A stretch of 64,000 nucleotides of DNA, from assembly GCA_942493075.1 (NCBI GenBank), contig OW818681.1, forward strand, positions 3,286,001 through 3,350,000, written 5' to 3'. The position numbers and the translations under genes were made by a program. Numbering within the stretch: position 1 is the first letter of the stretch; every line of letters begins with the position of its first letter. Positions 34,106-42,644 of the stretch are shown piece after piece. The stretch is from JBBQYD01 sp942493075 (lineage in GTDB: Bacteria > Verrucomicrobiota > Verrucomicrobiia > Limisphaerales > UBA8199). The notes under the pieces were generated by a model. The model saw only the letters and a list, made by a program, of their open reading frames with translations, had not been told where the DNA came from and searched no databases.

Positions 34106-34348
34106 TTACTTCAGTATTGATAAACCGAGGCCAGCTCCAGGAAGCAACCGAGTGGTCCCCACTACCCCGATCCCTCGCTCATAAAAAATAGGGATGCCCT
34201 CCCCGAACCCGGACGAGTAGTCCTTGACATGTTGTCGCCACCGCCGGGAAGTGGTAATGTCTGCCCATATCCCAACACCAATCATATCCGGTTTAATCCC
34301 GGAGGCACGATTGGCACCAGCCATATAGGTTATGTCAAAGCACCCCAT
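34106..34348 (-). pseudogene. RHS C-terminal toxin tip, out of frame
   Basis: An 80-codon frame that continues leftward past the end of the RHS core fragment in a different reading frame. It reads ITYMAGANRASGIKPDMIG, then DITTSRRWRQHVKDY and FGEGIPIFYERG. It overlaps the RHS stop by 19 bp and its frame stays open upstream through KVASGASDSMG. A one-base change near the A4 run (T4 on the plus strand, 34373-34376) would join it to the RHS protein. It looks like a short variable toxin domain of unknown activity. It could instead be a separately translated tip, as some 'orphan' RHS tips are. Confidence 0.55.
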
Positions 34349-35034
34349 AGAGTCCGAGGCTCCAGAGGCAACTTTTCGGTGGATCTTTGAGCATCAAGGG
34401 CCGCTTGCCGTGGAACCGATGAAACTGCATCGAAAGTTTTTGCCGTCTTGTGAGTCTGCTTTGAAATTATTGCGACATCAAGACCAGCGTTCACGGACCG
34501 GACTGCAGAGTTTCCAGCGCGCGCTGCTTTGAACCCCGCACTGACCCCTGCCGGCAAAAAAGGAATAGCAGTGGCAACACCATCATATGCCAACCCCAAC
34601 CCATCCAGCGCCGCCCAGCCCCAGTTTCCACTTCGTATATTGTCTTGCAGTGAGTAAACACCCATGGCGATATTCGCAACATCCCAAGCGGTTTCAATCA
34701 CCAAGCCGGAAGGATCTATCATGCTAATCGGATCACCATCCGCGTAGGCGTAGAAATTGATTCCTGCGGCTAGGCCGATTGGGTCTGCATTCACAAACCG
34801 TCTGATGTATGGGTTATAGTAACGCGCCCGCATGTGGTACAGGCTGTTCGGATCGGTCATCACTCCATACATGCCGTTGAACAGAAGGGGGGTGTCCACT
34901 GTGGTGCCCACGCGCCGGGCGATGCGCCCGTACGTGCTATATTCCACCCGCTCCAATACCGTGCCCGCCGGGTCGCTCAATGCAACCGTGGAACCACGAT
35001 AATCGAAATGATAGTTGCGCATTACAGTCTCCAC
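34330..35034 (-). pseudogene. Truncated RHS-repeat-associated core protein
   Basis: Only the end of an RHS/YD-repeat polymorphic toxin remains: 234 codons starting at a GTG, with an in-frame stop just upstream (five codons before), whereas full RHS proteins exceed 1000 residues. The core is clear: FDYRGSTVALSDPAGTVLERVEYSTYGR, LYHMRARYYNPYIRRFVNADPIGL and YADGDPISMIDPSGL. After this conserved hinge follows a pre-toxin segment with a hydrophobic stretch (YDGVATAIPFLPAGVSAGF). The reading frame then ends early at LWGALT. Sequence starting at 35035 shows no further YD repeats, so the gene is 5'-deleted. Confidence 0.8.
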
Positions 35035-35164
35035 ATCTGCGGCGCCTCACCAGCATGCTGACACCTCTCAGACGACTTTCTGAGGCTACTTGCTGCCAGC
35101 TCTAAGTCAATCCTGCAAGATCCTTCGCGTTCTTTGGGTGATTAATCCATCTTGATCTGCGGCC
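35035..35164. other. Non-coding stretch upstream of the RHS fragment
   Basis: No YD repeats or other gene seen; appears to be the breakpoint region where the 5' part of the RHS gene was lost, next to palindromic repeat copy 3. Confidence 0.4.
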
Positions 35165-35310
35165 ATCTGTGTCATCTGTGGATGAATTCCCGGGAGTAAT
35201 CCACAGATTACACGGATTCACGCAGAGACTGCCCTGAAACGGATACGGTAATGCGAAACAAACTTTGCATGTCACGCCAAGAAGCCAAGGCGCAAAGGTT
35301 AAATTCTGTG
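35165..35310. repeat. Palindromic repeat plus linker, copy 3
   Basis: Arms 35165-35183 and 35199-35217 form the same 19-bp stem, followed by a linker that stays close to copy 1 as far as CCAAGGCGCAAAGGTTAA. The foldback part is absent; instead a perfect GCACGGC-A-GCCGTGC palindrome follows at 35331-35345. Confidence 0.85.
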
Positions 35311-35410
35311 AGTTCTTCCGCGCATCTGGAGCACGGCAGCCGTGCACGATGAGCGAGTAGGATGGATGAACGAATCCACGCTTCGTGGAAGTGGCTTTGA
35401 AATCGCGGCG

Positions 35411-36151
35411 TCACTGCGGACGATACGCGATGAGGTACGCCGACCACCCCAACCAATGCACGCGTGCGGTGAACTTTTTCCGGCTGGGTGGGGCGAACAT
35501 CAGGGCCGGCCAGGCTGCAGCAAAGAGCCAACTGCGCGAGGTACCGCTATCGGAAATCGACAGCCCGGTGCGGCGCAATTGTTGCGCCAGCGCTCCGATG
35601 CCCACCGGCCGAACATGCGTGGGGTCATCGTAAAAATTCAAAGTAAACGTGCCTGCCGATTCCCCCGGTGGGCTGGCCAAGCTTACGGTCTTGGGATGCG
35701 GCGTTTCAAAGTAAGCCCGCCCCCCGGGTTTAAGCACTCGGCTTACTTCGCTCAGCAGGAGGTCCAAATCCTGTAAATGCTCAACCAAATGCATGCACGA
35801 CACCGCATCCATGGAGCCGTCCGGCCACGGTAAAGCATCCCGTTCCAAATCGGTGCGCCGATACTCGCAGCCTGCGGGGTACTTCTCCGGGTGCCCTGCA
35901 ATATCCACTGAAAAAAGACGCAGATCCGGACGCAATTCGTGAATGTGTCCGAGCGTTTCTCCGTCAGAAGAACCGATGTCCAGCAGGGTGCCTCCGTTGG
36001 GCGTGCCGGCCACGAATCGGGCGCGCGTGTCCAGCCAAGGGAAGTTCCGCAGGTGCGCCCAGTTCATAGTGGCTGTGGTAATCCAAGTAAACGCATATCG
36101 AGTCGTTGGAGGTCTTGCCTCCGCCATCGAAATATGAGCGAGCTTACGCAT
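35411..36151 (-). CDS. Class I SAM-dependent methyltransferase
   Basis: A 246-aa methyltransferase of the type-11 family. Motif I is TLLDIGSSDGETLG, the ribose-binding acidic residue is in LFSVDIAGHPE, and the motif II/III region reads MDAVSCMHLVEHLQDLDLLLSEVSRVLKPGGRAYFETPHP. Substrate not evident; a C-terminal SWLFAAAWPALMFAPPSRKKF stretch is moderately hydrophobic. The start may be at 36151 or the internal Met at 36067 (MNWAHLRNFPW). It lies at the edge of the repeat-rich region with palindromic sequences on both sides. Confidence 0.88.
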   Translation of the reverse strand: MRKLAHISMAEARPPTTRYAFTWITTATMNWAHLRNFPWLDTRARFVAGTPNGGTLLDIGSSDGETLGHIHELRPDLRLFSVDIAGHPEKYPAGCEYRRTDLERDALPWPDGSMDAVSCMHLVEHLQDLDLLLSEVSRVLKPGGRAYFETPHPKTVSLASPPGESAGTFTLNFYDDPTHVRPVGIGALAQQLRRTGLSISDSGTSRSWLFAAAWPALMFAPPSRKKFTARVHWLGWSAYLIAYRPQ

Positions 36152-36261
36152 AGGACGAGCGACTGTAAAGTTCGCTGCCTGGAAGGCGCGGAGGCAGCGA
36201 GTTCGCAGGCTGGGTGAGACTCATTGCTGCGCTCTCTCTGCGTAATTCCTCTCCCTTTTCT

Positions 36262-36288
36262 CATCTGCGGCCATCTGTGTCATCTGCG
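36262..36288. repeat. Partial palindromic repeat, copy 4
   Basis: Matches the first 27 bp of the palindromic repeat (CATCTGCGGCCATCTGTGTC and onward) and then diverges; the second arm is missing, so no stem forms. Confidence 0.75.
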
Positions 36289-36356
36289 AATGTGAATCAG
36301 TTATGGAGCAGGCTTTGTTCTTTATCCGGACGGCCTTCTACTTTAGATAATGCGGC

Positions 36357-37619
36357 ATGCAGATTACGACTTTAGGTCCGGCTCGGTATGACTCCCCTTG
36401 CGGTCACCATGTAAGTGAAACAGCGCGGGTGCCCGCAACAATCATTCAGGATGCAAACATTCCTGTGGGCGAGCCTGAGCTGTTCGAACTGGCCGGCCCG
36501 CGAGCAAAGCTTTTTTTTGATCCTGCCAGGACACGTGCGGGAATTGTTACTTGTGGCGGCCTCTGCCCGGGGCTAAACAACGTGATTCGCTCGCTGTTCC
36601 TGGAACTGCATCATGCGTACGGCGTGAAAGAAGTGCTTGGATTCCGTGGTGGATACCAGGGGCTTGATCCGCAACGCGGCCAAAAACCCACCGTCCTCGA
36701 CTGCGACTATGTGGACGACATCCACCGCGAGGGTGGCACTGTATTGGATACCTCCCGGGGTCCGGTGGACACTAATATAGCAGTGGACAACCTCATTGCG
36801 CTGGGGGTTGACATCCTGTTCACGATCGGCGGAGATGGCACACAACGCGGGGGCAACGACCTTTTCCAGGAGGCACGGCGGCGCGGCCACGCGCTGTCCG
36901 TCGTCGGGATTCCCAAAACAATCGATAATGATGTGGCCTATGTTGCCCGCACATTCGGGTTTCAAACAGCAGTCGAGGAAGCGGCTCGCGTTCTGGCTGG
37001 CGCTCATGCTGAAGCGCACAGTGTTGAGAACGGGATTTCTGTGGTGAAACTCATGGGACGCGATGCCGGGTTTATCGCAGCAGGCGCAACCATTGCCAAT
37101 CAGGATGTGAATTTCACGTTAGTGCCCGAGGTTCCGTTCAAGCTGGATGGTGAAGGCGGTTTCCTCGCAGCGCTGAAACGCCGGGTTGTGCGCCGCAAAC
37201 ATGCGGTTGTTGTGGTCGCCGAAGGTGCGGGGCAGGATCTGCTCAATTCGGGCGAAGCCGAACGCGATGCCTCCGGAAACCCGAAATTCAAGGATATCGG
37301 CTTATTCCTCAAACAGAGAATCGAGACCTACTTCAAAGCCGAAGGTTTGCCGGCGACTGTCCGCTATTTTGATCCCAGCTACATGATTCGCAGTGTGCCG
37401 GCCGATGCGGAGGATGCGATTCTCTGCGATTTGTTTGCGCGCAACGCCGTTCACGCGGCGATGGCTGGCAAGACGGGCCTCGTCATCGGCTACCTTCACG
37501 ACCTGTTCGTGCACGTTCCGATTGAGCGACTGGCCAAACAAAAGAAGCGGATCGATCCGGAAAGCCTCTTCTGGCAGGCCGTCCTTGCGAGCACCGGCCA
37601 ACCTGCCCGTTTCGAGTAA
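36357..37619 (+). CDS. pfkA: 6-phosphofructokinase, clade X / group II type
   Basis: Phosphorylates fructose 6-phosphate in glycolysis. The 420-aa protein has the PFK signatures GGLCPGLNNVIRS (67-79), IGGDGTQ (157-163), PKTIDND (186-192) and MGRDAGFIAAGA. The residue in the GGDG motif is Gly161, which favours ATP as donor, while Lys187 of PKTIDND is the residue found in PPi-dependent enzymes. The Gly/Lys pairing is known from the long ATP-dependent group that includes trypanosomal and plant forms. Stop and the next start overlap by 1 bp (TAATG), so it is coupled to the membrane protein gene. Confidence 0.93.
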   Translation: MQITTLGPARYDSPCGHHVSETARVPATIIQDANIPVGEPELFELAGPRAKLFFDPARTRAGIVTCGGLCPGLNNVIRSLFLELHHAYGVKEVLGFRGGYQGLDPQRGQKPTVLDCDYVDDIHREGGTVLDTSRGPVDTNIAVDNLIALGVDILFTIGGDGTQRGGNDLFQEARRRGHALSVVGIPKTIDNDVAYVARTFGFQTAVEEAARVLAGAHAEAHSVENGISVVKLMGRDAGFIAAGATIANQDVNFTLVPEVPFKLDGEGGFLAALKRRVVRRKHAVVVVAEGAGQDLLNSGEAERDASGNPKFKDIGLFLKQRIETYFKAEGLPATVRYFDPSYMIRSVPADAEDAILCDLFARNAVHAAMAGKTGLVIGYLHDLFVHVPIERLAKQKKRIDPESLFWQAVLASTGQPARFE

Positions 37620-38272
37620 TGCCCAAGTGGCTTAAACTCATCATAGCTATTCTGCTCCTGCCAGCTTGCGCAGGAGCAGGAATGGCTTTATGGCAGGTCA
37701 TTCGCGCCACAGGAAAGGCGGATACTGTCTGGGTTGCCATGCTATCTGGCGTGGGATGCTGGCTGGCCATTTTCTTCATGCTCCCGAAGCCCATGTGGAT
37801 GTATGTGTTCGGGCATGAGCTCACACACGCGCTTTGGACGTGGGCGATGGGTGGGCGCGTGAAAAAGTTCAAAACCAGCTCGGATGGCGGCCACGTAGTG
37901 GTTACCAAGACGAATTTTCTGATCGTGCTGGCTCCGTACTTTTTCCCGCTCTACGCCGTGATCGTTGTGCTCCTGTTCACCGGCGGCGATCTGCTCTGGG
38001 GCTGGAGTCGCTATGCCGTTTGGTTTCACTTGTTGCTTGGCGTGGCCTATGCCTTTCACCTGACACTCACAGCACATGTGCTTGGCAGCCATCAATCCGA
38101 CATTACGAGCCAAGGCTGGTTATTCTCGGGCGTTGTCATTTTCCTTGGCAACATTCTCGTGTTGCTAATCGGGATACCCATGGTAATGCCTGGCGTGAGC
38201 GCGCTAACAGCAATGGGCTGGTGGTTGCAGGCCACCGGACGCGTGCTGGTGAAGCTTTCCAACTTGATCTAG
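37619..38272 (+). CDS. M50-like zinc metalloprotease-fold membrane protein
   Basis: A 217-aa integral membrane protein with about six hydrophobic segments. The zinc motif HELTH (H66, E67, H70) lies in a membrane segment next to WTWAMGGRVKKF, as in site-2-protease-like M50 proteins, but no second-site Asp motif such as NxxPxxxxDG is visible, so proteolytic activity is doubtful. Its start overlaps the phosphofructokinase stop by 1 bp. The role of coupling a glycolytic gene to it is unknown. Confidence 0.8.
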   Translation: MPKWLKLIIAILLLPACAGAGMALWQVIRATGKADTVWVAMLSGVGCWLAIFFMLPKPMWMYVFGHELTHALWTWAMGGRVKKFKTSSDGGHVVVTKTNFLIVLAPYFFPLYAVIVVLLFTGGDLLWGWSRYAVWFHLLLGVAYAFHLTLTAHVLGSHQSDITSQGWLFSGVVIFLGNILVLLIGIPMVMPGVSALTAMGWWLQATGRVLVKLSNLI

Positions 38273-38545
38273 CTGAGTCTGACAGCACGAAAGCCGGCAA
38301 TTACTTTAAAACGCTTCCTTTCGCCTGGGAATGGCACGATACTGTTTTCTGAAAGGGCCGAGTTTGACCATGTATTGGCGCACATCGACGAGGCATCTGC
38401 CGCTGTCAGAATGGTGGGTTTCCCGAATTCCGCACCCCACTTTTCTGATCAATCCTGCATGGGTGGCGTGCACTTGTGCAAATTGGAGCTTGAATTAGGG
38501 GCCAACTTCAGGCGAAATGCGCAGGCGGACTTGACTACCAAGGTT

Positions 38546-39013
38546 ATGGACCTAGGCGATATTCTAACCACTGAACAGATCATTACCGATTTGCGAGCCA
38601 CTACACGCTGGGAAGCGATTGATGAGCTGATTAATAATCTTGTCTCTACAGGCAAGATTAAGCCCGAACATCATGATGCCATAGCGGCCGTGGTGAAGAA
38701 GCGGGAATCCTCCATGAGCACCGGCATTGGCTTCGGAATCGGCATCCCTCATGCCTCCACAGATCTGATCTACGAGGTCGTCGGCGCCCTGGGCCGCTCG
38801 AAAAAAGGCGTGAACTTCGATTCTCTGGATAACCAGCCGGTTAATCTGGTTATGTTGTTCCTGGTCCCGCAGGGTCAGTTTCAGAAGCACCTCCACACGT
38901 TGGCCAACATCGCCAAACTCCTTCACCGAGCCGAGTTCCGCCAGGAACTGGAGCAGGCTCCCGACGCCGAGAACATGCTCCGCATCATTCGCCAGCAAGG
39001 CGGCAAAAAGTAA
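38546..39013 (+). CDS. PTS EIIA type-2 domain protein (PtsN/FruA-like)
   Basis: A 155-aa single-domain phosphocarrier. From ATG 38546 (MDLGDILTTEQIITDL) it shows the EIIA fructose/mannitol fold with the phosphorylatable His69 in GIGIPHAS. A longer frame from 38375 adds an unstructured leader and is rejected; the SD-like AAGG sits just upstream of the chosen ATG. No EIIB/EIIC or HPr gene is in view, so it is more likely a regulatory PtsN-type protein than part of a sugar uptake system. Confidence 0.9.
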   Translation: MDLGDILTTEQIITDLRATTRWEAIDELINNLVSTGKIKPEHHDAIAAVVKKRESSMSTGIGFGIGIPHASTDLIYEVVGALGRSKKGVNFDSLDNQPVNLVMLFLVPQGQFQKHLHTLANIAKLLHRAEFRQELEQAPDAENMLRIIRQQGGKK

Positions 39014-39153
39014 GCTAAACAACTTCCACTGGGTTCCCTCTTCCGGCCTGGGGATAAAGCCGGCTCATGTGTCTTCTCCACTTGCGGATGCCAAATCCGT
39101 GTTAGATTGGCTTGGGTGTCTTTTGCACCCGAAACCATTAGCTGAAGGAAGAC

Positions 39154-39615
39154 ATGAAAAGAACCATGATCGTGGTCGCAGACCTCGGAACCTTTAAAAC
39201 TTTCTCACTCGACGAAGATTCTGCCACTCGCACTCCACGGCTCCAGCCCATCGCAACGGAAGATTTTCCGGATGCCTTTGCCAAACGCAGCAACACATTG
39301 ACGGTTATGGAAGGTCGTTCCGCAAAGGGCCCCAGCAACCCCCGAACGAATGCCACTGCCTCAGACGGCGAACAGCACAACATGCATTTGGAGAAACGCC
39401 GCCGCTCAATCAAGAAGATGGCGTCCAACATTGACCAACTGCTCGCACGTGAGAAAGACGCCCGCTGCTTCATAGCAGCGCCTAAAGACGTCCTTCAACT
39501 CCTGCTCGATGAACTTCCGGCAGGTGCCCGACAACGCATCGACCGCAGTCTTCCGTTGGATTTGACCCGCACTGATAAAAGTGAGTTGCTGGATCACTTC
39601 CTCAAGCCAGCCTAA
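39154..39615 (+). CDS. Host-attachment-protein family (PF10116-like)
   Basis: A 153-aa cytoplasmic protein with the pattern of the family named after the Agrobacterium attachment protein: MIVVADLGTFKTFSLDED at the start, an acidic/basic middle and CFIAAPKDVLQLLLDELPAGARQRIDRSLPLDLT near the end. Despite the name, function is unclear; the fold resembles RNA-release-factor-like domains. A good ribosome site (AAGGAAG) precedes the ATG. Monocistronic. Confidence 0.82.
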   Translation: MKRTMIVVADLGTFKTFSLDEDSATRTPRLQPIATEDFPDAFAKRSNTLTVMEGRSAKGPSNPRTNATASDGEQHNMHLEKRRRSIKKMASNIDQLLAREKDARCFIAAPKDVLQLLLDELPAGARQRIDRSLPLDLTRTDKSELLDHFLKPA

Positions 39616-39809
39616 CTGACGGGTTTCAGCAGCATCTCATCCCGCAGATGCCGCAGAAAGTTATGCCATAAAGCTCGGCGGCGGTTCGCTTGGGCCTTTG
39701 TGCGCTGAGCCGTCCCTATTGAGTATCGGCTTGCATTGTGTGCCCTTCCCCGGCACCAATGTGGCTGTTCATTTTGCCGCGCCCGCTCGAGGCGGTTCAT
39801 GAAAACTCT

Positions 39810-42194
39810 ATGACCCCAAGACGAACTTTCCTGAAGGCCGTGGCGTTAGCTGGTGCCGCGCTACCAACCGGCTTTAATGCGTGGTCCGCAACATCACCAG
39901 CCAAGCCAACCCAATGGCAGCTTAAAAACAAATTCTTTGCCCTGCACTTCGACCTGGAGTCGGGCACATGGCAGGTCTGGCGTAAAGACGCACGGCTCGT
40001 GGTTAATGCCTACTCAAAGGCGCTACTGGCGAAAGGCTCGCGTCAGACCACAGATCCTGACTTCAAGCGCACGGTCGAGGTCAGCAAGTTCACAGACGTT
40101 CTGGGGTCCGGCGAGCAACTCATCATCCGCTGCACCGACGCCCGCCAACAGCTCAATTTCGACATTCGCTTTTGGATTTACGAGACGCGCGAATCGCTGG
40201 TTGTGGAAACCATCTGCACCAATGTGTCTGACGCCACCATCGTCATTCCGCAGATCAGTTTGGAAACGTCCGAGGAGGATGGGTGTTTCTGGCCGGACAC
40301 AACGAAGGTGTTGACCAACGGCCAGATGTATTACGACGCGGGCCGTGTCCTGGATTTTAAGGCCGGTAATGAGATCCGAAGCTGGTGGAACGTAGGACTC
40401 TATGCCGGTGAACGGCACGAAGGGCTAACTCTTGGCTATCTGGAGAACCGGACGTCCCAAGGGCGAGTTCGGATCAAGCCACTGCAAGCCGCCGAGTCCG
40501 GCCGCTTTCAGCTTACAGCGGAGTCCGTTTACGAACGGGATTTCGCGTTGAAACCCGGAAAGAGCGTTTCCTCCGACCGGTTTGTGTTTAATTTCGCTCC
40601 CGATCCATTCGCAGCCCTGGAAACTTACGCGCAGGCGATAGGCGATTTGCACAAGGTTAAGCTGAATCCGCCGATCAATGGATGGTGCAGTTGGTTTTCG
40701 GTTTTTGGTTCCGTCAGCGAAGCCGAAGTCCTGCGCAACGCGGAATTCGCCGCGAAACATCTCAAGCCATTCGGTTTTGATTTCGTCCAGGTGGACGACG
40801 GTTTTTACCGGGCTTTTGGCGATTGGGAAGGCAACGCAAAGTTCCCTCATGGAATGAAGTGGCTGGCGGATAAGATCCGGTCGCTCGGGCTGCGCCCGGG
40901 CATATGGCTGGCGCCTTATGCCATCGCCGCAGGAACCCCGATTCATCGCGAACATCCCGAGTGGCTCATTCACCACGCCGATGGACGACTCAAGCAAATC
41001 GGCCCGGGTCTGATCGAGGGGAGCAAAGAAGCGGAGCAACAGAACCCGAAGCTTTACGCGCTGGACATCACCCACCCCGATGGCGCGGAGTGGTTGCGAC
41101 AGCTCTTCCACAAGGTAGCGAACGACTGGGGATATGAGTTCGTCAAAATTGACTTTGTCGAGTGGACTCTCCTCTCCGCTGACCGCTACTACGATCCGAC
41201 CTACACCAAGGCCGCGATCTACCGGCGTGGAGCCGAGATCATGCGCGAGGCCATCGGGCCACAGTGTCACCTGCTCGATTGTGGTCCGGGCAACGTCTCC
41301 GTGGGCCTGATCGACAGCATGCGCATCGAACTGGACCAACCTCCTGTCACTTGGCAGCAATACTATCTGCACCCGGCCAGCAGCGGGCCGGCAGCGGCCA
41401 AACGCTACTATTTTCACCAGCGCACCTGGGTCAATGACGACGACCACGTATTTCTCTCAAATCTCACTCCCGTCCAGGCTCAAGCCGCTGCCACTATCGT
41501 TTCTCTCTCGGGTGGCAACATGATTGCCGGGGACCGTTTGCCGGACCTGGACCCGGTACGCCTGGACATCCTGATGAGGGCTTTCCCTTCATTAGGAACC
41601 GCAGCGCGCCCAATCGATCTTTTCGAAAGCGATAAACCCGAAGTGTTCGCGCTCAATGTCCGAAGACCTTTCGGTGAATGGCTCGTGCTTGGTGTCTTTA
41701 ATGGCGACCCCGAGCACCCGAAAGACAAGCAGATACCGCTTGAGCGTTTAGGTTTAAGCCCTTCAAGGGAGTGGATCGCGTTTGATTTCTGGGATCAACG
41801 GTTCATGGGCGAGTTGCCCGGTGCTTTGTCCCTGCACCTGGAACCGTCATCGGTTGTGCTGCTGGCGATTCATGAGAAACGCAACGCGCCTTTTGTCATC
41901 TCCACCGACCGGCATATTTCACAGGGCGGTGTGGAATTGGAAGACGTGCGATGGGACCTCGATACCCAGATCTTTCAGGGGTCATGCACGGGTGGGCTCG
42001 GAACCGCATACAACCTTTTCGTCTATACCCCGGAAAAACATCCGTGGCAACAAACGGACAAGTTCTTCTTCCACGATTTTCCGGGCTACACCGTTAAGAT
42101 AGCTGGGGAGCACATCCTGCGTATCCGCGTCCGTTTTGAGAATTCCCCGCGAGTGCATTGGAAAATCAACTTCAAAGACCTCTTCCGTGAGTAG
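39810..42194 (+). CDS. Tat-exported GH36-type alpha-galactosidase
   Basis: A 794-aa glycosidase starting at ATG 39810 with a twin-arginine signal (TPRRTFLKAVALAGAA). The N-terminal beta-sandwich (about 40-270) precedes a barrel with SWFSVFG, FDFVQVDDGF, and the nucleophile D448 in KIDFVEW; the acid/base is D509 in RIELD. A C-terminal beta domain ends the protein. The Tat signal implies folding in the cytoplasm and export, perhaps with metal. The substrate could also be another alpha-galactoside or N-acetylgalactosaminide (GH36 and GH27/31 relatives). Confidence 0.92.
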   Translation: MTPRRTFLKAVALAGAALPTGFNAWSATSPAKPTQWQLKNKFFALHFDLESGTWQVWRKDARLVVNAYSKALLAKGSRQTTDPDFKRTVEVSKFTDVLGSGEQLIIRCTDARQQLNFDIRFWIYETRESLVVETICTNVSDATIVIPQISLETSEEDGCFWPDTTKVLTNGQMYYDAGRVLDFKAGNEIRSWWNVGLYAGERHEGLTLGYLENRTSQGRVRIKPLQAAESGRFQLTAESVYERDFALKPGKSVSSDRFVFNFAPDPFAALETYAQAIGDLHKVKLNPPINGWCSWFSVFGSVSEAEVLRNAEFAAKHLKPFGFDFVQVDDGFYRAFGDWEGNAKFPHGMKWLADKIRSLGLRPGIWLAPYAIAAGTPIHREHPEWLIHHADGRLKQIGPGLIEGSKEAEQQNPKLYALDITHPDGAEWLRQLFHKVANDWGYEFVKIDFVEWTLLSADRYYDPTYTKAAIYRRGAEIMREAIGPQCHLLDCGPGNVSVGLIDSMRIELDQPPVTWQQYYLHPASSGPAAAKRYYFHQRTWVNDDDHVFLSNLTPVQAQAAATIVSLSGGNMIAGDRLPDLDPVRLDILMRAFPSLGTAARPIDLFESDKPEVFALNVRRPFGEWLVLGVFNGDPEHPKDKQIPLERLGLSPSREWIAFDFWDQRFMGELPGALSLHLEPSSVVLLAIHEKRNAPFVISTDRHISQGGVELEDVRWDLDTQIFQGSCTGGLGTAYNLFVYTPEKHPWQQTDKFFFHDFPGYTVKIAGEHILRIRVRFENSPRVHWKINFKDLFRE

Positions 42195-42318
42195 AGGTTT
42201 TGCTGCCCGGGCCGACGCAATTCTAACCCATGATCGTAACCGCGCCCGCAGGCCCCTGCTGGAGGCTGTTTCGTGCCGTAGAGATGACCGATTAATCGAA
42301 CGTCCTATATAGCTAGGC

Positions 42319-42558
42319 CTACGCCTTCTTTTTCTGCAGCTTATGGCCGAACTTGCGCTTGATGTTGCGGCAGGAGTCCAGATCCTTGCGGCCTTCGTCG
42401 TTTTCCCAAATCTCATCGTAGATCGGTTTCTTCGGCACGGAGCGCAGCTTGCGCTCCGATAAGATGTCTCCCAGGTCGTTGCATTCAATCTGCAAGTACA
42501 GCGGTTTGACCAGGCGATCCAAGCGGTTCGACAGGATAACGAGCACGGTTCGATTCAT
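42319..42558 (-). CDS. Small basic conserved hypothetical protein
   Basis: A 79-aa very basic protein (MNRTVLVILSNRLDRLVKPL, ending KFGHKLQKKKA). No domain recognised; the hydrophobic strand at the start and DEIWENDEGRKDLDSC middle give a protein-like pattern. It follows the enolase-superfamily gene by 86 bp on the same strand and could be its last co-transcribed partner, or a ribosome/nucleic-acid-associated protein. Convergent with the galactosidase. Confidence 0.55.
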   Translation of the reverse strand: MNRTVLVILSNRLDRLVKPLYLQIECNDLGDILSERKLRSVPKKPIYDEIWENDEGRKDLDSCRNIKRKFGHKLQKKKA

Positions 42559-42644
42559 GATGGCGATTCTTTGGCCACGTGGCCCAGCAGATGATCAAAA
42601 GCCTGGGGCCAAGGATCAATGCAAATCTGCTCTGGCGCACGGCG

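Noticed and set aside
28621..36300. CRISPR array
   Set aside because: Repeats are few, long and of unequal spacing, with no regular 30-bp units or cas genes.
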